A stretch of 64,000 nucleotides of DNA, from NCBI RefSeq assembly GCF_037893015.1, contig NC_133665.1, positions 99,433,637 through 99,497,636 on the forward strand, given 5' to 3'. The DNA comes from Macrotis lagotis. Lineage: Eukaryota; Chordata; Mammalia; Peramelemorphia; Peramelidae. The notes under the pieces were generated by a model. That model was not told the DNA's origin. It searched no databases and saw nothing but the letters and a program-made list of their open reading frames with translations. The position numbers and the translations under genes were made by a program. Of this stretch, positions 34,154-46,345 are shown one piece after another (the first letter of the stretch is position 1; every line of letters begins with the position of its first letter).

Positions 34154-37100
34154 CTGTGGGAGAAAGAAATATTCATATAGTAGTTAAGTCTTCATGAAGG
34201 TAGAAGGTCTCCCAGGTATGGACTAGGTCTTGGAGACCTTGTTGGAATTCTTGAGTAGTATCAGAGCATGATTGGGACCAGGCCTCATATACTGGATATC
34301 CAGGGCTCTCCTTACTCATACTCCTTAGGTAAGTTGCCTATCTTAAGAAGGTAAAATTTCAAGAAGTCTTACCCCTCAAAAACTTCCTTCCCTTAAAAAT
34401 TCCTCCTGATCTTAAAGTTCTTAGGGGGGCATATTCTTCACTCTCAGGTTAGCAGAATCTCAGGTTAGCAATGCCAATGAGAGGGAAAGGAAACCAAAAC
34501 CATAGTGAGCATATTGAAGGATGAGATCAGCTACTTTGATGAGAGCAGAGTTTTATAAGCTTGTAGAATGAATGAGAGGGTTAGAGGAAGGAGTGAGAAT
34601 CTGGGTCTTGGACTCAAGGGAAGGATCCTAGAAAGAAGTGAAAATGTTAAAGTTTCAAGGGAAGTTTCAACATGGCAGTCCATAGCCAGGAAGGACCCAA
34701 AGAGAGCACCTGAGGTAGAGCAATCAGTCTTAGGATAGTCAAGAGGAGAGGAGGAGAAAGGGTCCAACCATCAGGAAGAAATACTCTGGTCAGCCAAGAA
34801 TGAGTGGAAGCCTTCACTATCTTCAACTAAACAAGGAATTTCAACACCTATTCTATACAAGAAGGTCCTAGATGACTTTCTTTTTTTTTTAAGGCAATGG
34901 GGTTAAGTGACCAAGGTCACACAGCTAGGTGATTAAGTGTCTGAGGCTGGATTTGAACTCAGGTACTCCTGTCCCCAGGGCAGGTATCAGCTGTCCCTAG
35001 ATGGCTTTCTTTACTCCCCAGATAGAGACCTAATCAGAGGACTCTGGATGGAAATTCCCAGAGGAATAGGAGAATGAGTTCAGGATTGGGGCTTTTTGTG
35101 GACTTATCTGTCTTTTTTTTGGTCTCACCTTCCCTTGAAAGGGTAGGCCTGGCCTCAACTGAGCAAAGACAGAACAGGGAAACACTTATGAGATGGGATT
35201 TCAAAAGGTGTCATCTTCTAAGGAAATTCTTTTCCTTCTGCTCACCAGATTATTCTCTTTTCCAACCCTAAATTTTTTTGTTGTAGTGAAAATCTATTAT
35301 ATAGTATTTTAGTGTTGGAAGGGACCAAAGAAATGACTGACAGCACCAGGAATGGGGAGTTCATTGCTTCTTGAAGTGATCTCTTGATACCTTTTTGAGC
35401 TACTGTTCCTGACTTTTTTCTCTTTTCCTGATGCGTAAAGCTGCTTTTGGGATCTTCAACCCATTGGTCAGAATGGGGTCCAGGGAAATTGGGGTCAGGT
35501 CAAGGGCTGAGACATTGAGACCAGGCAGAGAGTCAGGGAAGAAGAATTCAGGCCCTGGCTAAGGCCAAGAAAAGATCAAAGCAGAGATCAAGGCCTTGGG
35601 CTCATGTATAGGATTGAATGGAAAGATATCTCAGAGTTCTCTCTCTACCTCATGTCGTCTTTGCCTTCTTCCTCCTCTGTTGTTGCCACGGCCACTGCTC
35701 TCACTGCCTTGGCCTGGTGATATCTCAGCATTTGACACTTCTTCATTGAACTGTAGGAGAAAGAAGTGCACAAACAGTGGTTAAGTCTTCTTGAAGTCAG
35801 AGGGCCATCCAGGTTTGCAAGTATGTAGGGCTAATGGGATGTTTTAGAGACCTTATTGGAATTCCTAAGCATTATCAGCATATAACTGGGCTCAGGTCTA
35901 GTATCCTAAATATCCAGGGCTCTCTTTCCTCATAAGCAGAACAGGGAAGTTGCCTGGACCTAGGAGGTATAATTTCAGGAAGGTTTCCTCCCAAAATATG
36001 CCCCCTTAGAAATATTTCTCCTGATCTTAGAGGTATTGGGGTCCTTTCAGGGGGCACATTCCTGACACTCCAACAGGAACTCAGCTTGGCAATACCAATG
36101 ACAGGAAGAGGAAACAAAAATCACTATGAGCAGATTGAAGACTGAAAGCAGACTCTTTGCTGAGAGTAGAATTTTTATGTGCTTCTTGAATGACTGCGAG
36201 AGTTAGGGGAAGGTATCAGCATTTGGGGTGTGATGCCAAAGGAGTAGATTGAGTTTCTAATCCAAGTTCTTCAAGGGAAGCACAGCATGGAAACCCATAG
36301 CCAGGAGGGACCTTAGGAAATCATTTGAGACAGAACAACCAACCTTAGGATAGAGAAAAGAAGAAAGGTTGTAGTAATCAGGAAGAAGTCTCTGGTGAGC
36401 TTAGGACAAGTAGAAGTCTTCAGCACCTATTCTTTACCAGCTAGGTCCTTGATGACTTCCTTTTTTCCCCAGAAAGGAATTCTCAGAGGAATAAGCAGAT
36501 GAGTTTGGGGGTGGGACTTTTTGTGAACTTACCTGTTTTGGTTTTTTTTTTTTTGTTCTCACCTTCCCTTGAGGGAGAAGACTTGGCCTTAAGTAAAGGT
36601 GGGACTGACAGAACAGGCAAATATTTATGAGATAGGATTTCAAAAGATCCTCCACCTAACAGATTTCTTCCCTTCTGTTCAAAAAGGCCAGATTATTCCC
36701 CCTCCCCCTCTGTTTTTTTTTCCTGTAGTGAAAATTCATTCCACAGAATCTCAGGGTTGGAAGGGACCAGAGAAGTATCCTACAGCTCCAGGGGTGGGGA
36801 TCTCACTACTTCCTGAAGTCTCCCTCTCTGCTTTTTGAGACCACTGTTTCTGGTGTCTAAAGCTGGTTCTTGGAATCTTTAACTTTATAGTTTCTATTTC
36901 TGACTTCTAGTATGAAGCAAAAGAAACTTAATCTTTTTTTCCTATGTGGTAGAATTTCAGGGAGTCATGGGAACATAGCCTAGGAACTTAAAACTGCACA
37001 CTCTTCCCTAAGACTCCTTCCTGACCTCATGGGAAAGGGAGTTCCTTGGGAAAAAGGCTAAGGTCAAGTTCAGAACCACACTCCTCCTTCATATCTAAAA

Positions 37101-38253
37101 GCATCTGGTTTAAAAAACTCACCAATAAACCCTCTAAGTCACAAAGGGGTCCAAACACCACGCTACCATTGTAGAAGGGAATTTTTCCTCTGCAGAATTT
37201 CCCCCTCTATAAGGACAAAGAAAAAAAAAAGGTGTTACTTGAGGCAATAGGGTCTCTGCTCCCTCAGGAGCCAGATGCCCCTGAGTTTTTCCATCTGGTC
37301 TGCTGGGGCATTTCCTTAGGCTGAACAGCTGTTTGGGTTATAGAATTTATTTGGATCAACACCTTGGAAGACTTATATGAATTGATCTGAAGGAAGATAA
37401 GCAGAAAAAAAGGGAAAAATATATACCAGGACCTCAATATTGGAAAATAAAAGCTAAGTAATTCTAATGACCAAACTTGGTCAGACACAAGACTCCACTA
37501 CAAGTGGAGAATAAAGAATGTGGAGTGAGGCTCAGACTGCCATACTTAAATGAATTGCTTAATTTTGCTAACTGTGAAAAACCTCCCTTTTTTCTTTCTC
37601 TCTTTTAAAGGATTGAGCTCTAGGTAGAGGATTGGGATGAAAAATATTGGGAAACAAAGGGATGTAAAAACAAAAGAGATCAATTACAATTTTTAAAAGA
37701 AAAATAACAAATGATAACAAAATTTCCTCTGATTCACCAAGGGTGACATGAAGCCATCTTGAGGGACTCTTGACTTTCAGGTATAGCTATGTTTCCCAAG
37801 CTATGCTAGGGAGCTGGGCTGGTGGGTGGAAATAGGATGCTAAGAATGACCTTTTTTTGTTCACCAGGATTGAGCACTGATACCTCACCAATTATCAACC
37901 TGATCTTCCCTTGGCTTGCAACTAAACTGAGGCTTTTGATTTCCCTTTATTAGTCCTTCATATATAAAGGTAGGTAGGTGGAGCTAGGATACACAGCTAG
38001 GTGACAAACAATCCTTTATAAGAGAGAAGGAAAAAGGGGAAGTTTTCAGAATTAGCAAAACTAACAGCAGATAAAGTGTTAGACCTGGGTCAAGATCTGA
38101 ATTTGGGGTAGTTAGGTGGTGCAATGGATAGAGAACTGGCCCTGGAGTCAGGAGGACCTGAGTTCAAATCAGACCTCAGACACTATTTACTTAGTTGTGT
38201 GCATCCTTGGACAAGTCACATAACCCCATTGTCTTGCCAAAACAAACCTCTCT

Positions 38254-38303
<50 letters not shown>

Positions 38304-41300
38304 TGGGGGGGAAGATCTGAATTCAATTCCAGTCCCATTCTCTAATGAGCTATATGATCCTGGACCATTCACTAGCCATTTAACCTCCAATTTTCTCAAA
38401 ATGAGAATAAAAAGACCACCTTCCTCCCAGGGTTGTTGTGAAGATAAAATGATGTAATATTTGAATAGTAGTGTGTAAATCTTAAAGTATCACAACTTTG
38501 GGACATAGTACAAATATTAGTTCCTCATTTTACAGGTGAAGAACAAGAGTGATTTGTTCAAGGTCCTCAGCTGGGACATTAAGGGACTCAGAGTTGGAAA
38601 GACCTTAGAGATCCTGCCCTTACCCACTTCTGTAATCTTGGCCAAGTGACTTCTATCTAGGTTTTCAATTTCCCATCTCTACATTGGGACATTGGGATTA
38701 GATTACCTCTAGGGTCCTTTCCATTGCTAGGCTTCTATCATTCCTTTCCTTTCTCCTCATTTTTTATAGATAGTGAAACAGAAGAGACTAAAAAGTTGGA
38801 AGTGACAGAGGCAAGATTCAAATTTCCAACCTCAGACTTCCAGCCCTGTGTTCTTCTTTCCATTGCCTTTTAGGCTGGTTTCTCTATTACAAGAGTCCCA
38901 AAAGTTTCTCAAAGGGAATCTGAGTTAACAAGTAGACTGATTAGCTTCTAAGAACCTGCTTGGAAGTGGGAGAGTTTTCCAGGGTCCAGGGAAATCCCCA
39001 GGGAATAATATTGGCAATCCCAGGAGTCTCTTCATTCCATAGTATTTTCGTTACTATAAATAAGGAGAATTTTAAGTTCCCCTTATTCATTCTGTTTCAC
39101 TCCCCATATTCTCCATATGTCATCTGGTGGATGTGAATTCAGAAAGTGGGATCATGTACAAGGAGAGCTGCCTCTCAGTAGAAAAATGAAAAATGAAAAA
39201 CAAAACGAAATAAAACCTTCTTACTATAACTTTCTGGTTCTGATTGGCCTCCCATCCAGACAAGAAAGGCTCAGCTTCCTTTATGTCTTCATTAAAATCT
39301 CACCTTCTATAGGAAGCCTTCCCTAACTCCTTTTAAATCCTGGACTTTGCTTCTTTGTGTATATTTGCTGGCACATAGTTTCCTCTATCAATTATAAGCA
39401 GGACAGGTACTGGTTAGCTGGTTTTTGGTTTTTTGTTCTTTCACCTCTAAACATCAAATACCTGACCCTTAGTAAGAACTTAACAAATGTTGATTGAATG
39501 ATTGAAGCTGAATACTTCCTGGTAATTAATTTACTCATTATAATCTGACTTCTTGTAGTTCTTATATTTATGTTCTGAATTATTATATTTAGTTGTTATA
39601 TTCTGAGTTATTCTCATATTCTTAATTAGATTTTTAACTCTTGTGACTGCTCTCTCTTTGTACAATGGACCAAACCAACCAAACAAATAACACGTTAGTC
39701 CATTGCAGAGTCCAGTGAAGAGTCTTTGATGTGGAGACAGAAGACCCTGTGGAATTCAACCCCTACTTGTGATATTTATCAGCTTTGAGTCAGTTAATTC
39801 TCCTCTGGGACCCTCAGTTTACTCAACTTTACAATGCAAAGAATTTTTTTTAATAGAATTCTATTCTCATCACTCTCCTCATAGGTTTCTTGTGAACAAC
39901 TGATAAATGATTGCAAATTATGGATATTATTGTTATGGCCTGCTGGGCTTCTCACCATAAAATGGATAATAAACAGAATCTAGATACAAGATTGCCCCCT
40001 GGCTCTGGGGCCTGGCATTCTCATTTTCAAACTATATTTTAATGAGTTCTTTTCAAGCTTCTATGAGCTAGAAATCTGACGTGGAAGGCAAGGTTGACCT
40101 TTCTTTTCCTCTGTACCCTTCAAAATCTACTCATTTTGGAAAATGGGACATGAAAAGGCAGGATCAGATCCTATCATTAATCAGCACAATTGGTACTAAC
40201 CTGACTGCCCGAAATTATTCCTTTCCCTTCCTTTCCCAAAGTAGAAGGATTAGCAGACTACCTTGATCTCTGCATAAGCCTACATGGATGATCAGGCTTG
40301 ACTTTAGCAGCCTCTTTGCAAGGCTGGGTTAAAACTTGCTCCTGAATCATTTTTACTTGGAGTTGGGGTATCCCAGACACAATAAGGAGTACTTACTGGA
40401 GGTACTTTGACTTCACACTGGTTAGGGTTCTGGTTTGATGATTTAAGGCACTTGGTTTCCTGAATGATTAATCTTAGGATCCGACTGTCATCCTGGAAGG
40501 GAGAGAGTTGAAGGAAGGATCAAGAGTAGGGCTGAAAGGAGTGAGGATGATTCTGTACATTGGAGCATAGGCAGTCTATTTAGGATGCAGATCTAAATAC
40601 TCCTTTTTTGCTCTTTCCCAGTTTCCAAGATCCAGTATTTGTATTATAGATTTTAAAGTAAAGAAGACCTGGATTTGAAACCCAGCTTTTCCACATGATT
40701 CTTTTGTGACCTTGTACCCACTGTTTAGGCTTCTTCCCTCTTCCATCAAAACCATTCACTCTAACAGTCCCCTTTTAGAATTTAAGAAAATCCCTCAATT
40801 CCTCCTCTCCAATGGGACAACAGGTACAACTGAGTCAATATGTGACCTAGATTTGTTTTAGCAGGAGCTCTCTGGAGACCCTACCTCTACCAAGAAGGGT
40901 GATTCTAATGGAACAGGGAACTTTTTTTTTTTTACATGACTTGTAGGCAGCCATTTACTCTGCTAATGGACAGGACCTGCCCCTGTGGGCAGTGGATAGT
41001 TCAGGAATATTCTACCTTTACCCAGCATTTATTAAACTCTTTTGTTTTCTGAAGCTAGAATGAGCTCTTTGGGGCTCTGGGCACTCTATCTTACCTTGCA
41101 CAGTGATCCCCATTCTCTTTTTTTGGACAGATCCTGTACCTTGTCACCCACCATTACCTCTGAAAAATAGATTCCCTGCCTCATTCCCCAGTCCAGCCCC
41201 TTTTGTGAACTCATGTTTCCCCTCTCCTTCAAAACACAAAGAAATTCAGGAAAACATAAAGGGTTTTTTTTTGCTGAAAAAAATGAGAAAACCAGGAGAA

Positions 41301-42047
41301 CAACAAATACAATTCTAATAATTTCAATTGGTTATAACCCCAAATGAAGCATAATATTATATAATAGTTATGACCACTCTTGGTCTTGGAGAAGGGATGA
41401 AAAAATACATTTCTCTCCTTTTACTGGAGAGGTAGAAGCACAGAACTTTGCATGTACTAGCAGACAGGTCTGCCAGCAATTGGTTTTGATGAAGACCCAG
41501 GGTGGAGAGAGATGAAGGGAATATTTTTGGAAATTGCTCTCATATAAAAAACAAAGATATAAATAAAACTTTAAAAATGCAATTACAGCTTAAGACTTGC
41601 TTCTCCCAGGAGACTTTTGTAGGGAAGAACAGATCTGACTTATTCTCCCAGACCTGGGAGGAAAACTGCAGCTCTTTCAATGACCAGAACTAATCCCAAT
41701 TGAACCTCCTTCAAGGATACCCTTAGGAATGACTTTAAAAGCCTAGGAATGGAGCTTAAACCTCCCTTCAGGTCTGCATAGAGGTATGCACCTTTGACTT
41801 GGCATCTATCACTCAAAATTCTGTGCTTGGGAAGATGGAGACAAATGGGAAGGGGACTCACCATGTCATTGTAAGCTGTGGCTTCAACAACCTTGAAAAT
41901 GTGCTTATTGTCACTCTTTTGATTGTAGCGATCCAGTAATATGGCCGTAGCATCATCATCCCTCAATCTCTTCCCTTGCTGAGCTGAAAATGTTGCAATG
42001 GTCATGGCCATACAAAGTAGCAGAAGGCTTCTCCTCAGAGTCCCCAT
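33929..42047 (-). CDS. CATH: Cathelicidin gene C (intact; two alternative last exons)
   Basis: Secreted antimicrobial-peptide precursor of the cathelicidin family. Coding exons: 1 at 41862-42047, 2 at 40397-40492, 3 at 37123-37206, then 4b at 33929-34153 or 4a at 35631-35750. All introns are phase 0 with GT-AG ends. The protein has a signal peptide (MGTLRRSLLLLCMAMTIATF), a cathelin domain with the LLDRYN motif and all four cysteines (two in exon 2, KCLKSSNQNPNQC; two in exon 3, FCRGK and PLCDL), and a C-terminal peptide. With 4b the precursor is 196 residues, with 4a 161; the family is usually near 150-200. In the family the peptide is released by proteases, often after Val. The exact paralog name could not be assigned. 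It is the only copy here able to make a full precursor. Confidence 0.9.
34874..34995 (-). mobile_element. Internally deleted young SINE
   Basis: Short reverse-oriented WSINE1-like copy (about 120 bases) between CCTAGATGACTTTCTT and CCTAGATGGCTTTCTT, which serve as target duplications. Present only in the 4b unit. Confidence 0.82.
35631..35750 (-). CDS. CATH: Gene C exon 4a: short Arg-rich alternative tail
   Basis: Open for 39 codons in the phase set by exon 3, after a good CTTTCTCCTACAG acceptor. It reads FNEEVSNAEISPGQGSES and then SGRGNNRGGRRQRR, ending HEVEREL. The start aligns with 4b (EEVSNAEISP with QEVSDAELSP) and the RGG core is kept, but the Pro-rich segment survives only as untranslated sequence past the stop (about 35465-35560). 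It may be a real alternative exon or a decaying duplicate. It lies nearer exon 3 than 4b, yet no poly(A) signal follows it before 4b. Confidence 0.6.
   Translation of the reverse strand, partial: FNEEVSNAEISPGQGSESSGRGNNRGGRRQRRHEVEREL
37123..37206 (-). CDS. CATH: Gene C exon 3
   Basis: 28 codons, phase 0 at both ends, donor GTGAGT. Reads RGKFCRGKIPFYNGS, then VVFGPLCDLEGLL, supplying cathelin cysteines 3 and 4. Confidence 0.9.
38104..38311 (+). mobile_element. SINE with (CA)n tail, in gene C intron 2
   Basis: tRNA-derived SINE, antisense to the gene, flanked by a perfect 12-base duplication AAGATCTGAATT (38092-38103 and 38312-38323). The A-tail has turned into a CA microsatellite (about 38256-38301). 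It landed inside an old CORE-SINE that is uninterrupted in copy A near 2436. Confidence 0.92.
39270..39520 (+). mobile_element. L2 LINE 3' end in gene C intron 2
   Basis: AGGAAGCCTTCCCTAACTCC through AACAAATGTTGATTGAATGA, the usual L2 3' end. Copy A keeps a trace near 3455-3505. Confidence 0.75.
40397..40492 (-). CDS. CATH: Gene C exon 2
   Basis: 32 codons, phase 0, starting DDSRILRLIIQETKCLKSS and ending QCEVKVPP before GTAAGT. Supplies cathelin cysteines 1 and 2. Same length as in A, B and D. Confidence 0.92.
41862..42047 (-). CDS. CATH: Gene C exon 1
   Basis: 62 codons: a leucine-rich signal peptide ending near TFSAQ, then cathelin residues with LLDRYNQKSDNKHIF. The ATG at 42045-42047 aligns with the starts of A, B and D; the donor is GTGAGT at 41861 downward. 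Confidence 0.92.
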
Positions 42048-42097
42048 CTTTTCTTACCTTGACTTCTGTTTCAGGTCTGTCTCTCTTTTGACAATGT

Positions 42098-42106
42098 TTT
42101 TTTAAA
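42098..42106 (-). promoter_or_regulatory. TATA-like box of gene C
   Basis: TTTAAAA on the minus strand about 53 bases before the start codon, in place of TATAAAG of copy A and TTAAAAG of gene D. Confidence 0.45.
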
Positions 42107-42889
42107 GACTCTGAAGGGCTTGTGGGGGCAGGTCAGATATTTAATCTGTGGCTCTCTTTCTCCATAACACATTGCCTAATCCCTTAGCAATGAGGAAGGA
42201 GATACCTTTTGCAAAAAAAAACCGCAGTGATACAAGCCTTTTCACCTGGATGGGGTCACAGGGGCTGCTGAGAGATTGAGACAGGAGCAGTGAAGCTTAT
42301 TTATCATCTTTGACTGGGAGGTGAGCAAAAACCTTAAAGTCTGTGGAGATAATCCTGTGCTTCAGAGTCCCCAAACAAATTACTCCGCCATTTTAGGATC
42401 CACAAGGTTCCTAGAACCAAGAGACCAGCTGCCTTATGGGGATCCAACTGGTTAAGTGAGAATGTAAGCTGATGAAATATCACCTCAGAGGAACTAATTC
42501 ACCTTGAGGGTGATTTTTAAGATTCTTGATTCTCTTCTTCTCCCAAAGACATTCAGTACTCTGACTTTTCTTTATTCACATAATTGAAGGCAGGGACAGG
42601 ATTGGTACCATATGGTGAAAAAGAATTGAATATAAAGTTGGGAAATCCATGTGAGTTCTTTTCCTGGTTCTATTAATATCTATCTGTGCCACCCTGGATA
42701 TTCTCTTCCTCTCTCTCTAGGCACCCTTCTTGGTCCAATGGAGATAAGCTTCTACATTGGTACCCATGTTTTGTTTTTGAACCCATTCCAAAAAGATCAA
42801 AAAATATGTTGTGAACCTTCAGGTTTCTCCTATTCTTTTAGATTTATTAATTAATTGTTTATAATAATTGCAATGATATTTTTTGCCCC

Positions 42890-44075
42890 TTAAAACTCCA
42901 AAAGCTTTTGCACAAATAAAAACCACTGTAACCAAGATCAAAAGAAATGTAGTAAACTGGGAAACAATCTTTACAGCTAATGTTTCTGACAAAGTACTCA
43001 TTTCTAAAATATACAGAGAACTGAGTCATATTTTTAAAAAAAAGCCATTCCCCAGTTGACAAAGATATGCAAAGGCAATTTACAGATGAGGAGATCCAAG
43101 CAATCCATAGTCGTATGAAAAATTGCTTTAAATCATTACTTATTAGAGAAATGTAAATTAAAGCTTCTCCAAGGTACCACCTCACACCTCTCAGACTGGC
43201 CAATATGATCAGAAAGGATAATGATCATTGTTGGAAGGGTTGTGGGAAATCTGGGACACTATTACATTGTTGGTGGAGCTGTGAACTCGTCCAGTCTTTC
43301 TGGAGAGAAATTTGGAACTATTCCCAAAGGATGACGAAAATGTACATACCCTTTGATCCAGCAATACCACTACTACCCTTTGATCCAGCAATACCACTAC
43401 CAGGTCTATACCCTGAAGAGATGATGAAAAAGGGTAAAAACATCACTTGTACAAAAATATTCATAGCAGCCCTGTTTGTGGTGGCAAAGAACTAGAAATC
43501 AAGTAAATGTCCTTCATTTGGGGAATGGCTTAGCAAACTGTGGTTTATATATGTCATGGAACACTATTGTTCTATTAGAAACCAGGAGGGAATGGAATTC
43601 AGGGTAGCCTGGAGGGATTTGCATGTACTGATGCTAAGTGAGATGAGCAGAACCAGAAAAACACTGTACACCCTAACAGCATCATGAGGGTGATGATCAG
43701 CCTTGATGGACACACTTATTTCATCAGTGCAACAATCAGGGACAATTTTGGGCTGTCTGCAATGGAGAATACCATCTGTTTCCAGAGAAAGAACCATGGA
43801 GTTTGAACAAAGTTCAAGGAGTATTCCCTTTAATTTAGGAAAAAAACCCTGATATCTTATTGTCTGATTTTATCTCTTATACATTATGTTTCTTCCTTAA
43901 GGATATGATTTCTCTCTCATCACACTCAATTTGGATCAATGTACAACATGGAAACAATGTGAAGACTGACAAATTGCTTTCTGTGGGGGGGCTGGGGGGA
44001 AGGAAATAAGATTGGGGGAAAATTGTGAAACTCAAAATAAATAAAATATTTAATTAAGGAAAAATAAAAGAAATG
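42890..44075 (+). mobile_element. L1 3' end
   Basis: End of ORF2 and the 3' UTR of a marsupial L1 (blocks AAACTGGGAAACAATCTTTA, GGTACCACCTCACACCTCTC, TTTGATCCAGCAATACCACT), ending in AAAATAAATAAAATA. A 27-base piece around the TTTGATCCAGCAATACC block is tandemly doubled at 43348-43402. With the next element it has replaced the 3' half of the hAT relic of C. Confidence 0.85.
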
Positions 44076-44084
44076 AGTGCTTTA

Positions 44085-44335
44085 TCAGAAATATTAGTTG
44101 TGAAAATTGTTTCCCAGTTTTCTGCATTCCTTCTAATCCTTCTGCCTAGGTTTTGTTTGTGCAAAAATTTTGTAATTTATTGTAGTAAAAATAATTTATT
44201 TTGAAATTTTAATGTTCTCTATCTCTTTTTTGGTCATAAACGTTTCCTCTCTCCTTAGATCCAACAGATAGACTATTTTTTTTGTTCTCTTAAGTGGCCT
44301 ATGGTATCACCCTTTATGTCTAAATCCTCAATTTT
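44085..44335 (-). mobile_element. L1 fragment in opposite orientation
   Basis: Reverse complement of L1 sequence that overlaps 42950-43010 of the neighbouring plus-strand element (AGTGCTTTATCAGAAATATT against its inverse). The order does not fit simple twin-priming inversion of that element, so this is probably an older separate copy. Confidence 0.65.
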
Positions 44336-44489
44336 TCAAAAAAATTAACTATTTTGAGTTGCCTCAACTGTAAAATAAGGACCCTGGAGAAGGAAATGGC
44401 AAACCTCTCTAGTATCTTTGCCAAGAAAACCCCATAAGAAATGATGTCTTTTAAAGAGTCAGACACAACTAATTAACAACAACAAGATG

Positions 44490-45060
44490 TAAGCTCTCCT
44501 AGCTTTTGAAATTTGATAATTCTACCTAACATGAAGTTTTTAATTGCTTTTTTATTCCATATTTAATAATAGACATAAATCAACATTGTGTGTTTTCAAA
44601 TCTTGCATGTCCATCTTAAAAAAATCAGCAGACTCATCCTCATATCTTTCATGTTTTGACTGTAAATGATGAGACAAAGTTTCAAGCTCCCATTTCTAGG
44701 AACTTCTCCACAAATTATATATAGTGGTCATGGGATTCATTATCACATATCCAAGAAATCAAAAAGAAAATTTAATATAGTCTTCATTATATCTCTTTTT
44801 TACACTCATTATAATTCAATTTATCCTGAACATCTTTGTTTATTATTTCAGAATAGTGACCAATTGAACGACTTTTACTTATTTCCTGATTGTAGTCTGC
44901 TGAATCTGAACAAATATTTTGAGATTCCTCTTTAACAACTGTTTCACTAACTTCCATTCTTTATCCAATAATCCATTGCAATTGATAGAATATCAAAAAA
45001 AGTTTTGTATTCAATATTCCTTAAATATATAACAATATTGTATCTATACAATTGTTGCAA
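44490..45060 (-). pseudogene. hAT (ZBED5-like) transposase relic, copy C, 5' part
   Basis: Matches the 5' part of the B relic (26035-26600) and, inverted, 53100-53600. The shared RTE-tail SINE (44358-44485) is cut at 44340 by L1 sequence and the 3' part is gone. It lies upstream of gene C on the same strand. Confidence 0.65.
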
Positions 45061-45261
45061 GTGTGTTTTTTTCTAAGCAACTTTGTTCTTAAAAACAGAC
45101 AAACATTGGGTCGCTTTCCCAAAAATAAACTTTGTCATTGTCAGTGTACTTGAACTCTGGAAGCTATGTTTACCTAAGCAACTGATGAAAATGAATAATA
45201 TTTTGCTATTAAATCTTCATATTTGTTGTTTAATTAAAATTTTGTTATTTAAATATAAGTT

Positions 45262-45500
45262 TGGGCTAGGAAGCTTGTGGTACAGGAGACAAAGCCTTGG
45301 AGTCAGGAAAACTTGAGTTCAAATTCAGCCCCAGACACTTCCTAGTTATGTGACCCTGAGCACTTGCTCTCTTAACCTTTGTTTGTCTCAGTTTCCTCAT
45401 CTGTAAAATGGGGATAATAATAATAGGACTGATCTCATTGAGTTATGAGGATGAGATGAAATCACCTTTGTAAAATGTTTAGCACAGTGCCTTGGACATA
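45262..45500 (+). mobile_element. Old CORE-SINE
   Basis: CAGTTTCCTCATCTGTAAAA and GCACAGTGCCTTGGACATAG. Shared with the B flank near 26840-27300. Confidence 0.7.
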
Positions 45501-45773
45501 GAATATGCTGTATAAATGTTTTTTTTTCTTTTTCCTACTCCCCTACTCTCTTCCCTTCCATACTGACTAATGTCTACACTGTATTAAATTTAAAAATGCA
45601 TCTCAAGTTAAATTGCATATTTTGCTTTAATTTTTAATAATGTTTATGAATAAACTAAGCTTTGTAATAAAATAATCTCTATGGAACTTACTTTCTTCTC
45701 TTTTGACACTGCCACATGGGCTACACTCTCATAGAATGTTTCTACTGAAACTCTATTCAAAAACTGACCAGTA

Positions 45774-45928
45774 GGGGCGGCTAGGTGGCACAGTGGATAA
45801 AGCACCGGCCCTGGAGTCAGGAGTACCTGGGTTCAAATCCAATCTCAGACACTTAATAATGACCTAGCTGTGTGGCCTTGGGCAAGCCACTTAACCCGGT
45901 TTGCCTTGCAAAAACCTAAAAAAAAAAC
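45774..45928 (+). mobile_element. WSINE1-like SINE
   Basis: Young full-length copy flanked by AACTGACCAGTA / AACTAATCAGTA. Confidence 0.9.
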
Positions 45929-46108
45929 TAATCAGTATTGGCAATCAGTTTATTTGAACATCTGCCAGATGGAAAAAAAAATAAAATAAGTGTAGGATAA
46001 GTTCAAATGGAAAAAGCACTAATACTTCAATGTGAGGCAAAATAAATTTGGTTTTTGTGGAACATTTGTAATGTTCTATAATGGTTTTAAGATCCCTTAT
46101 AATGTATA

Positions 46109-46345
46109 TGGGGTAGCTAGGTGGTGCTGGACTTGAAATTAGGAAGACTCATTTTTCCTGAGTTCAAATCTGGTCTCAGACACTTACTAGCTAAGTTACC
46201 CTGGGCAAGTCACTTAACCTTGTTTACCTCAGTTTCTTCATCTGTAAAAAAAAGCTAAAAAGGAAATAGCAAACTTCTCTAGTATCTTTGCCAAAAAAAA
46301 ACAACTCCAAATGGAGTCATGAAGAGTCAGACACAACTAATTTTT
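46109..46345 (+). mobile_element. SINE with RTE-type tail
   Basis: tRNA-like head, CAGTTTCTTCATCTG core and the GAGTCAGACACAACTAAT end. Confidence 0.82.

Larger units (their letters stand above)
34000..36880 (-). repeat. Tandem duplication of intron 3 end plus exon 4 in gene C
   Basis: About 1.4 kb occurs twice: about 34000-35465 (exon 4b with its upstream intron) and about 35465-36880 (exon 4a with its upstream intron). Matching landmarks: the poly-pyrimidine tract and acceptor (34154 and 35751), CAGGGCTCTC (34300 and 35915), the AGCAATGCCAATGA-type block (34466 and 36085) and the GTAGTGAAAAT block (35283 and 36725). Pseudogene A and gene D show a single unit as far as can be seen. A SINE at 34874 is in one unit only. 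Confidence 0.8.

Noticed and set aside
33862-34176. 104-codon frame overlapping exon 4b in another phase
   Set aside because: It begins inside intron 3 before the acceptor and cannot follow exon 3 in phase. It is a by-product of the GC-rich repetitive codons of 4b.
42890-44335. Twin-priming inversion of a single L1
   Set aside because: The inverted segment lies on the poly(A) side of the plus-strand piece and overlaps it in content; twin priming places the inverted part at the other end without overlap.
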